Positions 40,850-49,485 of a stretch of 64,000 bases of DNA are shown piece by piece; the stretch's first letter is position 1; every line of letters starts with the position of its first letter. The notes beneath the pieces were generated by a model. It saw only the letters and a program-made list of their open reading frames with translations. It did no database searches and was not told where the DNA came from. The position numbers were made by a program, and so were the translations under genes. Source of the stretch: Bacillota bacterium (GTDB taxonomy: Bacteria > Bacillota > Clostridia > Lachnospirales > Lachnospiraceae); contig JAEZZQ010000050.1 in assembly GCA_023442465.1 (NCBI GenBank), positions 62,001 through 126,000 on the forward strand, read 5' to 3'.

Positions 40850-42180
40850 GATTCGTTCTCCTTTTGTTTATTTATTATTTCTGCTGTAGCAGAAGTAATG
40901 ACGCGATCTTTTAACTCCGTGATGGAAAAGTTTGCTTCCGGCGTCTTAAGAGTAAGCGGAAGCTGTGTTTCCTCGGGGATATACCCCAGCTGCTCGATCA
41001 AATAACCGGATAGAGTGTCGCAGTTGCTCGTAAGGTGAAGATGCAGTTCTTCGTTTAAATCATAAATGAGCATGCTGCCGGGAATGTGGTATGCGCCGGA
41101 AGAAAGCTCCACAATACCAGTATCCGCTTCTTCATATTCTTCCCAAATATCTCCGACAATTTCCTCAATCAGGTCTTCTAAAGTTACGAGACCCGATACG
41201 CCGCCGTATTCATCCACTAAAACGGCCATATGAATCTTGCTTTTCTGCATTTCCTGAAAAAGTTTGTCAATCTTCTGATTCTCCGGAACGAAATAGGGCT
41301 TCTGCAAAAGCGCCCTTATATCCACATTGGTAAAGGATTGCTCCTTTGCCTTGATTATGAAGTCCTTCACGGAAAGAATTCCGATGATGGTATCCATATT
41401 CTTGTCGTAGACAGGAATACGTGAGCGTCTGCTCTGTAATATGGTGTCTAAATATTCATCCCGGTACTTGGAAATATCTATTGCAATCATATCCTGCCTT
41501 GGAGTCATCACTTCCTTCGCTTTCTTATCATCAAACGAAAAAATTGAAGTGATCATTTCCTTCTCGATGTCATTGAAAACTCCCGTTTCCTGCCCAGTCT
41601 CCAAAAGAGACTTTATTTCCTCCTCGGATACTTCCTCTTCGAGAGAAGCGGACTTCATACCGATGAGATGAAGAAACCCATTGGTGGATAAGGAAAGCAG
41701 CTTGATAAACGGTGCCAAGGCAATAGATACATAATAAATAGGAGTTACGCAGAAAAGGCTGAAGCTCTCGGCCTTCTGCAATGCCACCCTCTTCGGTACC
41801 AGTTCTCCGAAGACCAGTGTGAAGTAAGATAAAATCAACGTGACTGCCACCACAGCAACTGTTCCGCTATAAGGAATGCTAAGTTCCTCCATTTTGCCGG
41901 CGAGTATCTGAGAGATACCCGTCGCTGCAGATGCACTGGAGAAAAAGCCTGCGAACGTTATCGCCACCTGAATGGTGGATAAAAAGTTGGTGGAATTCTC
42001 CGAAAGGCGAAGTATCAAAGCCGCCTTCTTGCTGCCCCCGCCGGCGAGCCGCTTGATTTTGTTCTTGTTGACGGAAACTACCGCCATCTCGGCTCCCGCG
42101 AAAAACGCGTTCACCAGCGTTAAAAATGCTAGAAATAAAATTTGTAAAGTAATCGTTCGGGCGACAGGGTCGCTGCCCAT
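40846..42180 (-). CDS. CNNM/CorC family membrane protein (hemolysin-like) with CBS domains
   Basis: About 444 residues from ATG 42180, which has AAGGAGG 9 nt upstream; a longer in-frame start (42213) has none. DUF21 membrane domain (three to four segments, about 5-190) with NAFFAGAEMAVVSVNKNK; then a CBS pair (about 205-340: EVMTPRQDMIAI, IIGILSVKDFI, KIHMAVLVDEYGGVSGLVTLE) and a CorC/HlyC transporter-associated domain (GAYHIPGSMLIYDLN). The family is linked to magnesium or sodium transport and its sensing. It is the first gene of the operon with the decarboxylase beta subunit. Confidence 0.9.
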   Translation of the reverse strand: MGSDPVARTITLQILFLAFLTLVNAFFAGAEMAVVSVNKNKIKRLAGGGSKKAALILRLSENSTNFLSTIQVAITFAGFFSSASAATGISQILAGKMEELSIPYSGTVAVVAVTLILSYFTLVFGELVPKRVALQKAESFSLFCVTPIYYVSIALAPFIKLLSLSTNGFLHLIGMKSASLEEEVSEEEIKSLLETGQETGVFNDIEKEMITSIFSFDDKKAKEVMTPRQDMIAIDISKYRDEYLDTILQSRRSRIPVYDKNMDTIIGILSVKDFIIKAKEQSFTNVDIRALLQKPYFVPENQKIDKLFQEMQKSKIHMAVLVDEYGGVSGLVTLEDLIEEIVGDIWEEYEEADTGIVELSSGAYHIPGSMLIYDLNEELHLHLTSNCDTLSGYLIEQLGYIPEETQLPLTLKTPEANFSITELKDRVITSATAEIINKQKENES

Positions 42181-42752
42181 AAATAATACCTCCTTAAAAG
42201 TACGTAATTTCAATTTTAATTACATTGGTTTTTAGTAGTGTTTAATATCGGAGAAGAGGCAAGATAAAAAAGACTTTTACTGTAACCGCACCCGGTACAA
42301 TAAAAATCTTGCCATTTCAATTCTCCGCGTATGAAACATAAACGAATTGGATATGTCGCGAAAGAATCCATATAAATGACGGTTGCTCCCTCTGTATTAA
42401 AGCCTTATCAATTTGCATCTATATTATATATGAAAAGTAGATATTTGTACACAAAAACTTTACAATTATAAGAATTGAAAAATAGGGAAGAAAAAAGACG
42501 AAATATACGTTAAATTGGGAAATTTCCCTTTAAATTTCTTCTATGTAGTGTTATATTATTTAATGGAAGTGTCTTGGTATATCATCCACAAATTAACTGG
42601 ACCGATTACTTGTCTAAACTTCCAGCTGCAATATGTGAAAAGCCTCGACGTAGCCTTGCGCGCCTGTGTTTTCCCCATATCACATCTGAAAGTTTATCCT
42701 GCGTACTCAGGCCGGTTATTTGATGGACATATAAATGGTGGAGGATGAGTGA
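42181..42752. other. divergent intergenic region, CNNM / chemoreceptor
   Basis: About 570 bp, AT-rich. A dyad GGCAAGAT (42258-42265) / ATCTTGCC (42306-42313) and a palindrome GGGAAATTTCCC (42517-42528) are visible. A 77-codon frame at 42515-42748 has no good ribosome site and odd composition, so it is not called. No riboswitch or motility sigma promoter was recognised. Confidence 0.45.
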
Positions 42753-44213
42753 ATGACGAGAGAACAATATTTAAGAAGTGATAAGAACGTTTTTGTAATT
42801 ATAGCATGTACGCTTATTTTCAGCGCGATATCCATGCTAAATAATGTGAGAGGGACGGACGCACAGCTTAACGATTACATTGGACTGTTTACGCCGGTTG
42901 TTCTATTAATAGTAAGCATTGTGGGTTTCATAATTTGTAAAGGAAGAAGAATATGCGGTTCCGTACTGACCGGCTCGGGCGCACTTGCCTTTGTGGTGCT
43001 CATGTCCGTAAGCACTTTTCCGATGACTTACATATATGCCTTTCCTATGATCATAGGAGCAATGATGTATTTGAACGTACGGTTCGCAGCTGCAGGTACG
43101 ATAGCTATAATCATTGGCAATGCAATATGGACCATAGAGGATGCAGCGGCCGGAAGTCTGGTATGGGAGGATAGCGTTACCCGATGGGGGATATCGCTTC
43201 TCATATGTGCAACAGCCTATGTGTCTTTGAAGCTGATACAGCAGTTTAACGAAGAAAATCTGGACAGCATCAATTCAGTAGTCGATGATCAGGCGAAGTC
43301 AGCGGATAAAATGGTTCAGACTGCGGATAATATAGGAAAGGACTTCGAACGCGCCAATGAATTGCTGAAGCTCCTTCAGGAAAGTGTAAATTCCAATAGC
43401 TCCGCGATGCAGAATATTGCGGAAAGCACAGAGAGCACGGCACAGTCTATTCAAGAGCAGGCAGCGATGTGCTCCAACATTCAGGAGAGCGCAGATGCGG
43501 CAGGTAAAGAAACATCCAAAATTGCGGAGGTATCCCTTACTACTTCAGAAAACGTTGCGGAGGGTGTGAATCTCGTCAACAGCCTGAAGGAACAGGCTAA
43601 GGGTGTGGAGGAAGCGAGCCGCCAGACGGTAAGCGCCACAGCCAGACTGACAGCCAGCGTGGATGAAGTGAAGCATATCGTTGGAGATATCATGAATATT
43701 TCCTCCCAGACTAACCTGCTTGCCTTAAACGCTTCCATAGAAGCTGCGAGAGCGGGAGAAGCGGGCAAGGGCTTCGCTGTAGTAGCGGATGAAATCAGAC
43801 AGCTTTCCGATCAGACGAAGGGTGCGACGGAGCGGATTACAGGAATTATTTCCGAGCTGATAGAGGATGCTAAGAGCGCGTCGGAGAGTTTGGATCACTC
43901 GGTAGGTTTCATTAATGAACAGACGAAGATGATAGAGGTCACGAAGGAGAAATTCGAGACGATCAACGATGAAGTAATAGAACTTGCAGGCAGTATCAAT
44001 AACCTGGAGCAGACGATGGAAGATATTATGCAGGCTACCGGAGTAATTTCCGACAATATCTCCCAGCTTTCGGCGACGGGAGAAGAAGTGGCGGCATCTT
44101 CGGAAGAGGGCGTGAAGTCTGCCGAGGAGTCTGTGGGCCAGATGGTAGAATGCAGGCGTATGCTGGAATCGATACACGAGCTGGCGCAGGAGCTTAAAAC
44201 CTACGCAAAATAA
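42753..44213 (+). CDS. methyl-accepting chemotaxis protein with multi-pass membrane sensor
   Basis: 486 residues, GGAGG 9 nt before the start. Instead of a periplasmic ligand domain the N-terminal ~175 residues form five or six membrane segments (VFVIIACTLIFSAISMLN, IGLFTPVVLLIVSIVGFII, FPMTYIYAFPMIIGAMMYL). No HAMP domain follows; a helical stretch leads to the signalling domain with NLLALNASIEAARAGEAGKG and FAVVADEIRQLSDQTKG, the CheA/CheW contact tip. It probably senses a membrane-dissolved cue or an energy state. No che genes are next to it. Confidence 0.88.
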   Translation: MTREQYLRSDKNVFVIIACTLIFSAISMLNNVRGTDAQLNDYIGLFTPVVLLIVSIVGFIICKGRRICGSVLTGSGALAFVVLMSVSTFPMTYIYAFPMIIGAMMYLNVRFAAAGTIAIIIGNAIWTIEDAAAGSLVWEDSVTRWGISLLICATAYVSLKLIQQFNEENLDSINSVVDDQAKSADKMVQTADNIGKDFERANELLKLLQESVNSNSSAMQNIAESTESTAQSIQEQAAMCSNIQESADAAGKETSKIAEVSLTTSENVAEGVNLVNSLKEQAKGVEEASRQTVSATARLTASVDEVKHIVGDIMNISSQTNLLALNASIEAARAGEAGKGFAVVADEIRQLSDQTKGATERITGIISELIEDAKSASESLDHSVGFINEQTKMIEVTKEKFETINDEVIELAGSINNLEQTMEDIMQATGVISDNISQLSATGEEVAASSEEGVKSAEESVGQMVECRRMLESIHELAQELKTYAK

Positions 44214-44236
44214 GGAATTGACCTAAGGAGTGCGGC

Positions 44237-45481
44237 ATGTCGGCAGTAATAGATAACTTTTTGAAGTATGTACGATTAGATACCCAGTCTGAAGACGGGA
44301 GCACATCTACTCCCTCTACGGCAAAGCAGTTCGATTTGGCGAAGCTGCTGGTGGAGCAGCTCGAAGAAATGGGAGCAGAGGAAATATCGCTGGATAAAGA
44401 GCATTGCTATGTATATGCGTCCATTCCCCCGTCGAAGGGCTTGGAGAGCGCTCCGGTTCTGGGGTTTATCGCCCATATGGATACGTCTCCTGCAGTGACA
44501 GGAGCGGAAGTAAAGCCACGTATCGTAGAAGCCTATGATGGCGGCGACATTGTGCTGAACCGGGAGAAGAACATAGCGATGCGCGTGAAGGATTTTCCCG
44601 AGCTTTCCTATTATGTTGGAAAAAACTTGATCGTGACGGATGGAACTACCCTGTTGGGAGCCGATGATAAAGCAGGAATTGCAGAAATCATGGCTATGGC
44701 GCAGTACCTTTTGTCACATCCTCAAATCACCCATGGAAAACTGAGAATAGGTTTTACTCCGGACGAGGAAGTGGGAGCAGGGGCTGATTATTTCGATGTG
44801 GACTTATTCGGAGCTGATTATGCCTACACGGTGGACGGCGGCAGGCTGGGAGAACTGGAATACGAGAACTTCAATGCGGCAGGGGCTAAGGTGACTGCAT
44901 ATGGCCGGAGCGTTCATCCCGGCGATGCCAAGAACAAGATGATAAACGCTCTGCTTATTTTACAGGAATTTCAAGCTATGCTTCCTGTATTTCAGAATCC
45001 TATGTATACGGAGAAGTACGAGGGTTTTTACCACTTGGATTCGTTAAAGGGAAATGTGGAGGAAGCGGTTTCTGAATACATTATCCGCGATCATGACAAA
45101 GAAAAATTTCAACAGAAAAAGGAAAACTTTCTTAGGATAGGGAGCTTTTTGAACGAGAAATACGGGGAAGGTACCGTAGCCATTGACTTAAAGGATTCCT
45201 ACTATAACATGAAAGAAATCATAGAGAATCATATACATTTGGTGGATAACGCCAAAGCCGCCATGGAGGAAATCGGTGTAACGCCTATCGTCATTCCGAT
45301 TCGAGGCGGAACTGACGGCGCAAGGCTCTCCTTTATGGGACTTCCTTGTCCCAATCTCTGTACGGGTGGGCATAATTTCCATGGCAAGTATGAATATATT
45401 TGTGTGGAATCCATGGAGAAGATCGTAGAACTGCTGGTGCGTATTTCTGAGAAATACGGTGCAGCACAAAAAAGCTGCTAA
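44237..45481 (+). CDS. pepT: peptidase T (tripeptide aminopeptidase)
   Basis: 414 residues, the normal length for PepT in peptidase family M20B. Motifs: KYVRLDTQSEDGS, GFIAHMDTSPAVTG (first metal His/Asp), DGTTLLGADDKAGIAEIMA (bridging Asp), IGFTPDEEVGAGADYFDVD (catalytic Glu pair), and TGGHNFHGKYEYICVESM with a late His. It removes the N-terminal residue from tripeptides in the cytosol. GGAG lies upstream of the ATG, 23 bp after the chemoreceptor stop, so the two may be co-transcribed. Confidence 0.94.
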   Translation: MSAVIDNFLKYVRLDTQSEDGSTSTPSTAKQFDLAKLLVEQLEEMGAEEISLDKEHCYVYASIPPSKGLESAPVLGFIAHMDTSPAVTGAEVKPRIVEAYDGGDIVLNREKNIAMRVKDFPELSYYVGKNLIVTDGTTLLGADDKAGIAEIMAMAQYLLSHPQITHGKLRIGFTPDEEVGAGADYFDVDLFGADYAYTVDGGRLGELEYENFNAAGAKVTAYGRSVHPGDAKNKMINALLILQEFQAMLPVFQNPMYTEKYEGFYHLDSLKGNVEEAVSEYIIRDHDKEKFQQKKENFLRIGSFLNEKYGEGTVAIDLKDSYYNMKEIIENHIHLVDNAKAAMEEIGVTPIVIPIRGGTDGARLSFMGLPCPNLCTGGHNFHGKYEYICVESMEKIVELLVRISEKYGAAQKSC

Positions 45482-45842
45482 GGATTTAATGCATATACAA
45501 CAATATTTTATCTCAGGTGGGGCAGTCCATGCCGGCACAGGCGAACCAAAGCCTTCAAGGGATACTTAATCTAATAAACGGATAGGAAACATATGACAGC
45601 CAATCCCCGGCATATACTGTAAAAGTTATGCCGGGGATTTTTGCGTATGAATTGTTCCGGCGAAGCTGAAAGCGGAATTGTAATATTTGGCGGACAATAA
45701 AAGAGAAAAGTGTCGAGATGTGTTGACAAGGCGGTTTTTTTGTGACTTAATTATAATTAATATGTAGGTAAGTACAAACCTTATAGTTATTTTGTACAAG
45801 TATAAACAAAGGAAATTTGTTTTAACTCAGAGAGGAGAAAGG
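45482..45842. other. intergenic region pepT / hydrogenase operon
   Basis: Contains the first copy of a ~70-bp direct repeat (45587-45653), TTGACA at 45723-45728 with a palindrome TTAATTATAATTAA downstream that could hold a -10 box, and a dyad GTACAAA (45772-45778) / TTTGTAC (45791-45797) just before the hydrogenase operon. The dyad is a reasonable operator candidate. Confidence 0.5.
45587..45653 (+). repeat. ~70-bp direct repeat, copy 1 (with terminator-like hairpin)
   Basis: Starts AAACATATGACA, contains CCCCGGCATA / TATGCCGGGG arms followed by ATTTTT, and ends GCGTATGAATTG. The second copy (49415-49485) differs at only a few positions and loop length. In this copy the hairpin plus T-run could end pepT transcription. 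Confidence 0.8.
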
Positions 45843-47693
45843 ATGAGTCGATTAAGAATTAGTACCCCCAATCAGGCCCAGCTTACAGTGGAACGGCTGT
45901 ATAAGGATCTGGAAAGACACATTGTCGCCAGCCCTCCGGGATTATGCCCGGTGGATTTACAGCTATCTTTTTTGAGAGTATGCCATGCCCAGACTTGCGG
46001 GAAATGTGTTCCCTGCCGCGTAGGGCTGCTGCAGCTTTCAAAGATGTTAGAAGATGTGCTGGAAAATCGAGCCACATTAGCCACGTTGGATTTAATGTTA
46101 AGGACGGCGAGCAGTATTGCCGACTCCGCTGATTGTGCTATAGGTTATGAGGCAGCAGTCATGGTATTAGCGGGTTTAAAAGGCTTCCGCGAAGACTATG
46201 TCTATCACATTGAGCATGGGAAATGCTCTTACGGGATTACACAGCCCGTTCCGTGCGTGGCGCTGTGTCCGGCCGGCGTGGATGTACCCGGGTATATCGC
46301 GCTGGTAGGGGAAAAGAGATATGCGGATGCGGTAACGCTGATTCGTAAGGACAATCCTTTCCCTACCGCTTGTGCATTGATTTGTGAGCATCCTTGTGAA
46401 GCCCGCTGCCGCCGTAATATGATCGACAGTTCCGTGAACATCCGTGGTATGAAGCGCATGGCAGTGGACAACGCCCGTGCCAACACAGTACCTGTTCCTG
46501 AGAAAGCGCCCTCCACCGGCAAAAAAGTAGCTATCATAGGAGGCGGCCCCGGAGGATTATCGGCAGCCTATTATCTGGAACTCATGGGGCATCATGCCGT
46601 AGTGTATGAAGAAAAGGAAAAGCTGGGAGGCATGCTGCGGTATGGTATTCCGAACTATAGATTCCCGAGAGTACGTCTTGACGAGGATATCGAAGCAATT
46701 CTGTCTACGGGAGTAGAAGTACATACGGAGAAAAAGGTTGGTAAAAAAGAAGACGATATCTCATTAGATAAGCTGCGGAAACAATACGACGCCGTATATA
46801 TCGCAATCGGTGCACATGTCGATAAAAAAATGGGCATTGAAGGAGAAGATTCGGAAGGTGTAATTTCCGCGGTAGAAATGCTTAGAAGCATCGGCGAGAA
46901 CAATCCTCCTGATTTTACCGGGAAGCGGGTCATTATTGTAGGTGGCGGTAATGTCGCCATGGACTGCACCCGTTCAGCTATCCGCCTTGGCGCTGCGCAG
47001 GTAGGCATTGCTTATCGCAGAAGGCAGGAGGATATGACGGCTCTTCCCGAAGAGGTGGAGGGAGCCATAGCAGAAGGAGCTGAGCTTTACCCCCTCAATG
47101 CGCCTATCAAAATCGAAGCGGACGCCGAAGGAAAAGTCACCGCTGTCTGGATTGAACCTCAGATTATAGGCCCTATTGATGCATGGGGACGTGCCCGTCC
47201 GGTACGAGCCGATAGAGAATTGGAGAGGATACCCTGTGATATTGTGGTAGTTGCCGTAGGTCAGGGAATCGAATCCCACCATTTCCAGGAATCGGGAGTT
47301 CCGGTAAAAAGAGGAGTTATCGACGCCTTGAGCGAAAGCGGATTCCATGAGATTCCCGGCGTTTTTGCGGGTGGTGACTGTGTGACCGGTCCTGCCACTG
47401 TTATCCGGGCCATTGCGGCAGGCAAGGTTGCCGCAGCTAATATCGACGAATATTTGGGCTATCACCACATCATTAGCTGCGATGTAGAAATCCCTCAGGT
47501 AAATTATGAGGATAAGGAGCCTTGCGGCAGAATCAATTTGAGGGAGCGTGAAGCGGGCAAACGAAAGAATGATTTCGATGAAATAGAATGTACCATGACC
47601 GAGCAGGAAGCGGCGCAAGAGGCAGGCAGATGCCTGCGCTGTGATCATTACGGATATGGGAATTTAAAAGGAGGCCGTGCTGCGATATGGTAA
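45843..47693 (+). CDS. GltD/NfnB-like NAD(P)H oxidoreductase with N-terminal NuoF-type Fe-S domain
   Basis: About 616 residues from ATG 45843 with GAGGAG and AAAGG upstream; an in-frame ATG 17 codons earlier is less likely. Domain order: NuoF C-terminal-type 4Fe-4S site (CHAQTCGKCVPCRVGLLQL, later DCAIG); the GltD N-terminal Fe-S domain (CVALCPAGVDVPGYI, ACALICEHPCEARCRRN); FAD-binding GGGPGGLSAAYYLELMGH; NAD(P)-binding VGGGNVAMDCTRSA; GVFAGGDCVTGPATVIRA; C-terminal cysteine pair AGRCLRCDHYG. It likely moves electrons between NAD(P)H and the hydrogenase encoded next, with which it overlaps by 7 bp. Confidence 0.9.
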   Translation: MSRLRISTPNQAQLTVERLYKDLERHIVASPPGLCPVDLQLSFLRVCHAQTCGKCVPCRVGLLQLSKMLEDVLENRATLATLDLMLRTASSIADSADCAIGYEAAVMVLAGLKGFREDYVYHIEHGKCSYGITQPVPCVALCPAGVDVPGYIALVGEKRYADAVTLIRKDNPFPTACALICEHPCEARCRRNMIDSSVNIRGMKRMAVDNARANTVPVPEKAPSTGKKVAIIGGGPGGLSAAYYLELMGHHAVVYEEKEKLGGMLRYGIPNYRFPRVRLDEDIEAILSTGVEVHTEKKVGKKEDDISLDKLRKQYDAVYIAIGAHVDKKMGIEGEDSEGVISAVEMLRSIGENNPPDFTGKRVIIVGGGNVAMDCTRSAIRLGAAQVGIAYRRRQEDMTALPEEVEGAIAEGAELYPLNAPIKIEADAEGKVTAVWIEPQIIGPIDAWGRARPVRADRELERIPCDIVVVAVGQGIESHHFQESGVPVKRGVIDALSESGFHEIPGVFAGGDCVTGPATVIRAIAAGKVAAANIDEYLGYHHIISCDVEIPQVNYEDKEPCGRINLREREAGKRKNDFDEIECTMTEQEAAQEAGRCLRCDHYGYGNLKGGRAAIW

Positions 47694-49393
47694 ATTTAAA
47701 AATTGACAATCGGGATATTTGTGTAGAAGAAGGAACTACTATCATGAAAGCAGCGGCCCATGCAGGAATCATGATTCCTCATCTGTGTTATCTGGAGGGG
47801 ATTAATGAAATCAGTGCTTGTAAGGTGTGCGTGGTAGAAATGCGAGGGAAAGAAAAGCTGATCACCTCCTGTAATAATGCGGTAGAGGAGGGAATGGTAA
47901 TTTACACCAACTCCCCCAAAGTGCGTGCAGTCAGAAGCATCAATGTGGAGCTGGTTCTTTCCCAGCACGATTGCCATTGTGCGACCTGCGTCAGAAGCGG
48001 CAATTGTAACCTTCAGAAGATGGCTAACGATCTGGGCCTCACTGAAATCTCCTATCCGAAGGTGGTGGAGGATGCGCCTTGGAATCAGGATTATCCTCTG
48101 ATCAGAGACTTTAAGAAGTGTATCAAATGTATGCGCTGCGTGCAAGTATGCGATAAGGTTCAGGATTTACACATTTGGGATGTGCAGAATACCGGTTCCC
48201 GTACTACGGTTGATGTATCCGGCCATCGCAATATCGAGGATACCGACTGCAGTATGTGCGGTCAGTGTATCTCCCATTGTCCTACCGGCGCACTTAGAGA
48301 GCGCAATGACATTCCTAAGGTGTTTGATGTCTTGGCCGATCCTGAGAAAATTACAATAGTTCAGGTTGCCCCCGCAGTGCGTACCGCATGGGGCGAGTCG
48401 CTTGGACTGACGGAGGATGTGGCAACAGAGAAGAGAATGGCGGCGGCCTTGAAACAAGTGGGCTTCGATTATGTATTCGATACCAACTTTGCTGCAGACC
48501 TGACCATTATGGAGGAAGCCAATGAGCTGCTGAAGAGACTGCCGGAAATCAAGGAAAGCGGGCTGCCTATGTTCACTTCCTGTTGTCCGGCCTGGGTACG
48601 CTTTATGAATAGTCAATATCCTCAGGCGGCAGGCAGACTTTCTACCGCCAAATCGCCCCAGCAAATGTTCGGTGCGGTGGCGAAGACCTATTTTGCGCAG
48701 AAGCTGAATATTTCTCCGGATAAGATATGCTGTATCTCTGTCATGCCCTGTGTAGCCAAAAAGGGAGAAGCGGCGATACCCGCAATGGATGTGACAGGAA
48801 CCGGGCCTGATGTTGATATTGTGCTGACGACCAGAGAACTGGTGCGGCTGATTACGGCAGAGCATATAAAACCGGAACTGTTAGATGAGGTGGAGTTCGA
48901 CTCCCCGCTTTCGGAGAACACGGGGGCCGGCGTTCTCTTCGGAACTACCGGAGGTGTAATGGAAGCCGCCCTTCGGACGGCAGTATTTGCCTTGACGGGA
49001 AGTAATCCCGACCCTGCAGGCTTTAGCGAGGTACGTGGAGGAAAGGGACGCAAGGATGCAGATTATTACGTGGATGGAACCATGGTACGGACATGTACGG
49101 TAAGCGGGCTTAAGAATGCAAGACTTCTGATGGATGATATTCTGGAAAAAAGGGCGGAATACGATTTCGTAGAGGTCATGGCTTGCCCCGGCGGATGCGT
49201 AGGCGGCGGCGGACAGCCTATTTGGGAGGACGTAAAGATGGCACCGCAGCGTTCTGCCAAGCTATATGAGCTGGATGAGGAAAGGAGCATCAGGTATTCG
49301 CATGAAAATCCTACCATACAGCAGTTGTATGCGGAATTTCTGGGGGAACCTCTATCGGAGAAGTCTCATCATTTGCTGCACATCAATGAGTAA
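47687..49393 (+). CDS. hydA: [FeFe] hydrogenase catalytic subunit
   Basis: 568 residues. N-terminal 2Fe-2S domain (CYLEGINEISACKVCVVE), a His-Cys cluster (HDCHCATCVRSGNCNLQ), two 4Fe-4S sites (CIKCMRCVQVC; CSMCGQCISHC), then the H-cluster motifs: L1 TSCCPAWV (about residue 296), L2 MPCVAKKGEA (about 353) and L3 MACPGGCVGGGGQP (about 498). It makes or uses H2 in the cytosol. Pairing with a GltD-like flavoprotein resembles the glutamate-synthase-linked class (group A2 in HydDB) rather than the trimeric bifurcating type; electron partner here is inferred. Maturases HydE/F/G are not in the window. Confidence 0.94.
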   Translation: MVNLKIDNRDICVEEGTTIMKAAAHAGIMIPHLCYLEGINEISACKVCVVEMRGKEKLITSCNNAVEEGMVIYTNSPKVRAVRSINVELVLSQHDCHCATCVRSGNCNLQKMANDLGLTEISYPKVVEDAPWNQDYPLIRDFKKCIKCMRCVQVCDKVQDLHIWDVQNTGSRTTVDVSGHRNIEDTDCSMCGQCISHCPTGALRERNDIPKVFDVLADPEKITIVQVAPAVRTAWGESLGLTEDVATEKRMAAALKQVGFDYVFDTNFAADLTIMEEANELLKRLPEIKESGLPMFTSCCPAWVRFMNSQYPQAAGRLSTAKSPQQMFGAVAKTYFAQKLNISPDKICCISVMPCVAKKGEAAIPAMDVTGTGPDVDIVLTTRELVRLITAEHIKPELLDEVEFDSPLSENTGAGVLFGTTGGVMEAALRTAVFALTGSNPDPAGFSEVRGGKGRKDADYYVDGTMVRTCTVSGLKNARLLMDDILEKRAEYDFVEVMACPGGCVGGGGQPIWEDVKMAPQRSAKLYELDEERSIRYSHENPTIQQLYAEFLGEPLSEKSHHLLHINE

Positions 49394-49404
49394 AGAACAC
49401 TCAT
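49386..49404 (+). repeat. 17-bp hairpin unit overlapping the hydA stop
   Basis: ATGAGTAAAGAACACTCAT; the TAA inside it is the hydA stop codon. Same unit as the tandem array at 27930-27982. A decayed second unit follows. Confidence 0.7.
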
Positions 49405-49414
49405 AGTGAGTAAA

Positions 49415-49485
49415 AAACATATGACAACCTATGCCCGGCATATACTGTAACAACAGTTATGCCGGGTGTTTGTGCGTATGAATCG
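49415..49485 (+). repeat. ~70-bp direct repeat, copy 2 (overlaps deacetylase start)
   Basis: AAACATATGACA...GCGTATGAATCG, about 85 percent identical to 45587-45653. Hairpin arms CCCGGCATA and TATGCCGGG with an extra ACTGT/ACAGT pairing. ATA-N17-CATATACT inside both copies loosely fits a sporulation sigma-E promoter. The final ATG is the probable start codon of the deacetylase gene. Confidence 0.75.

Noticed and set aside
42515..42748. 77-codon plus-strand frame before the chemoreceptor gene
   Set aside because: No ribosome site, atypical composition and no recognisable domain; more likely leader DNA of the chemoreceptor gene.
42753..44213. Chemotaxis operon
   Set aside because: The receptor stands without che genes and is followed by pepT, so no chemotaxis cluster can be claimed.
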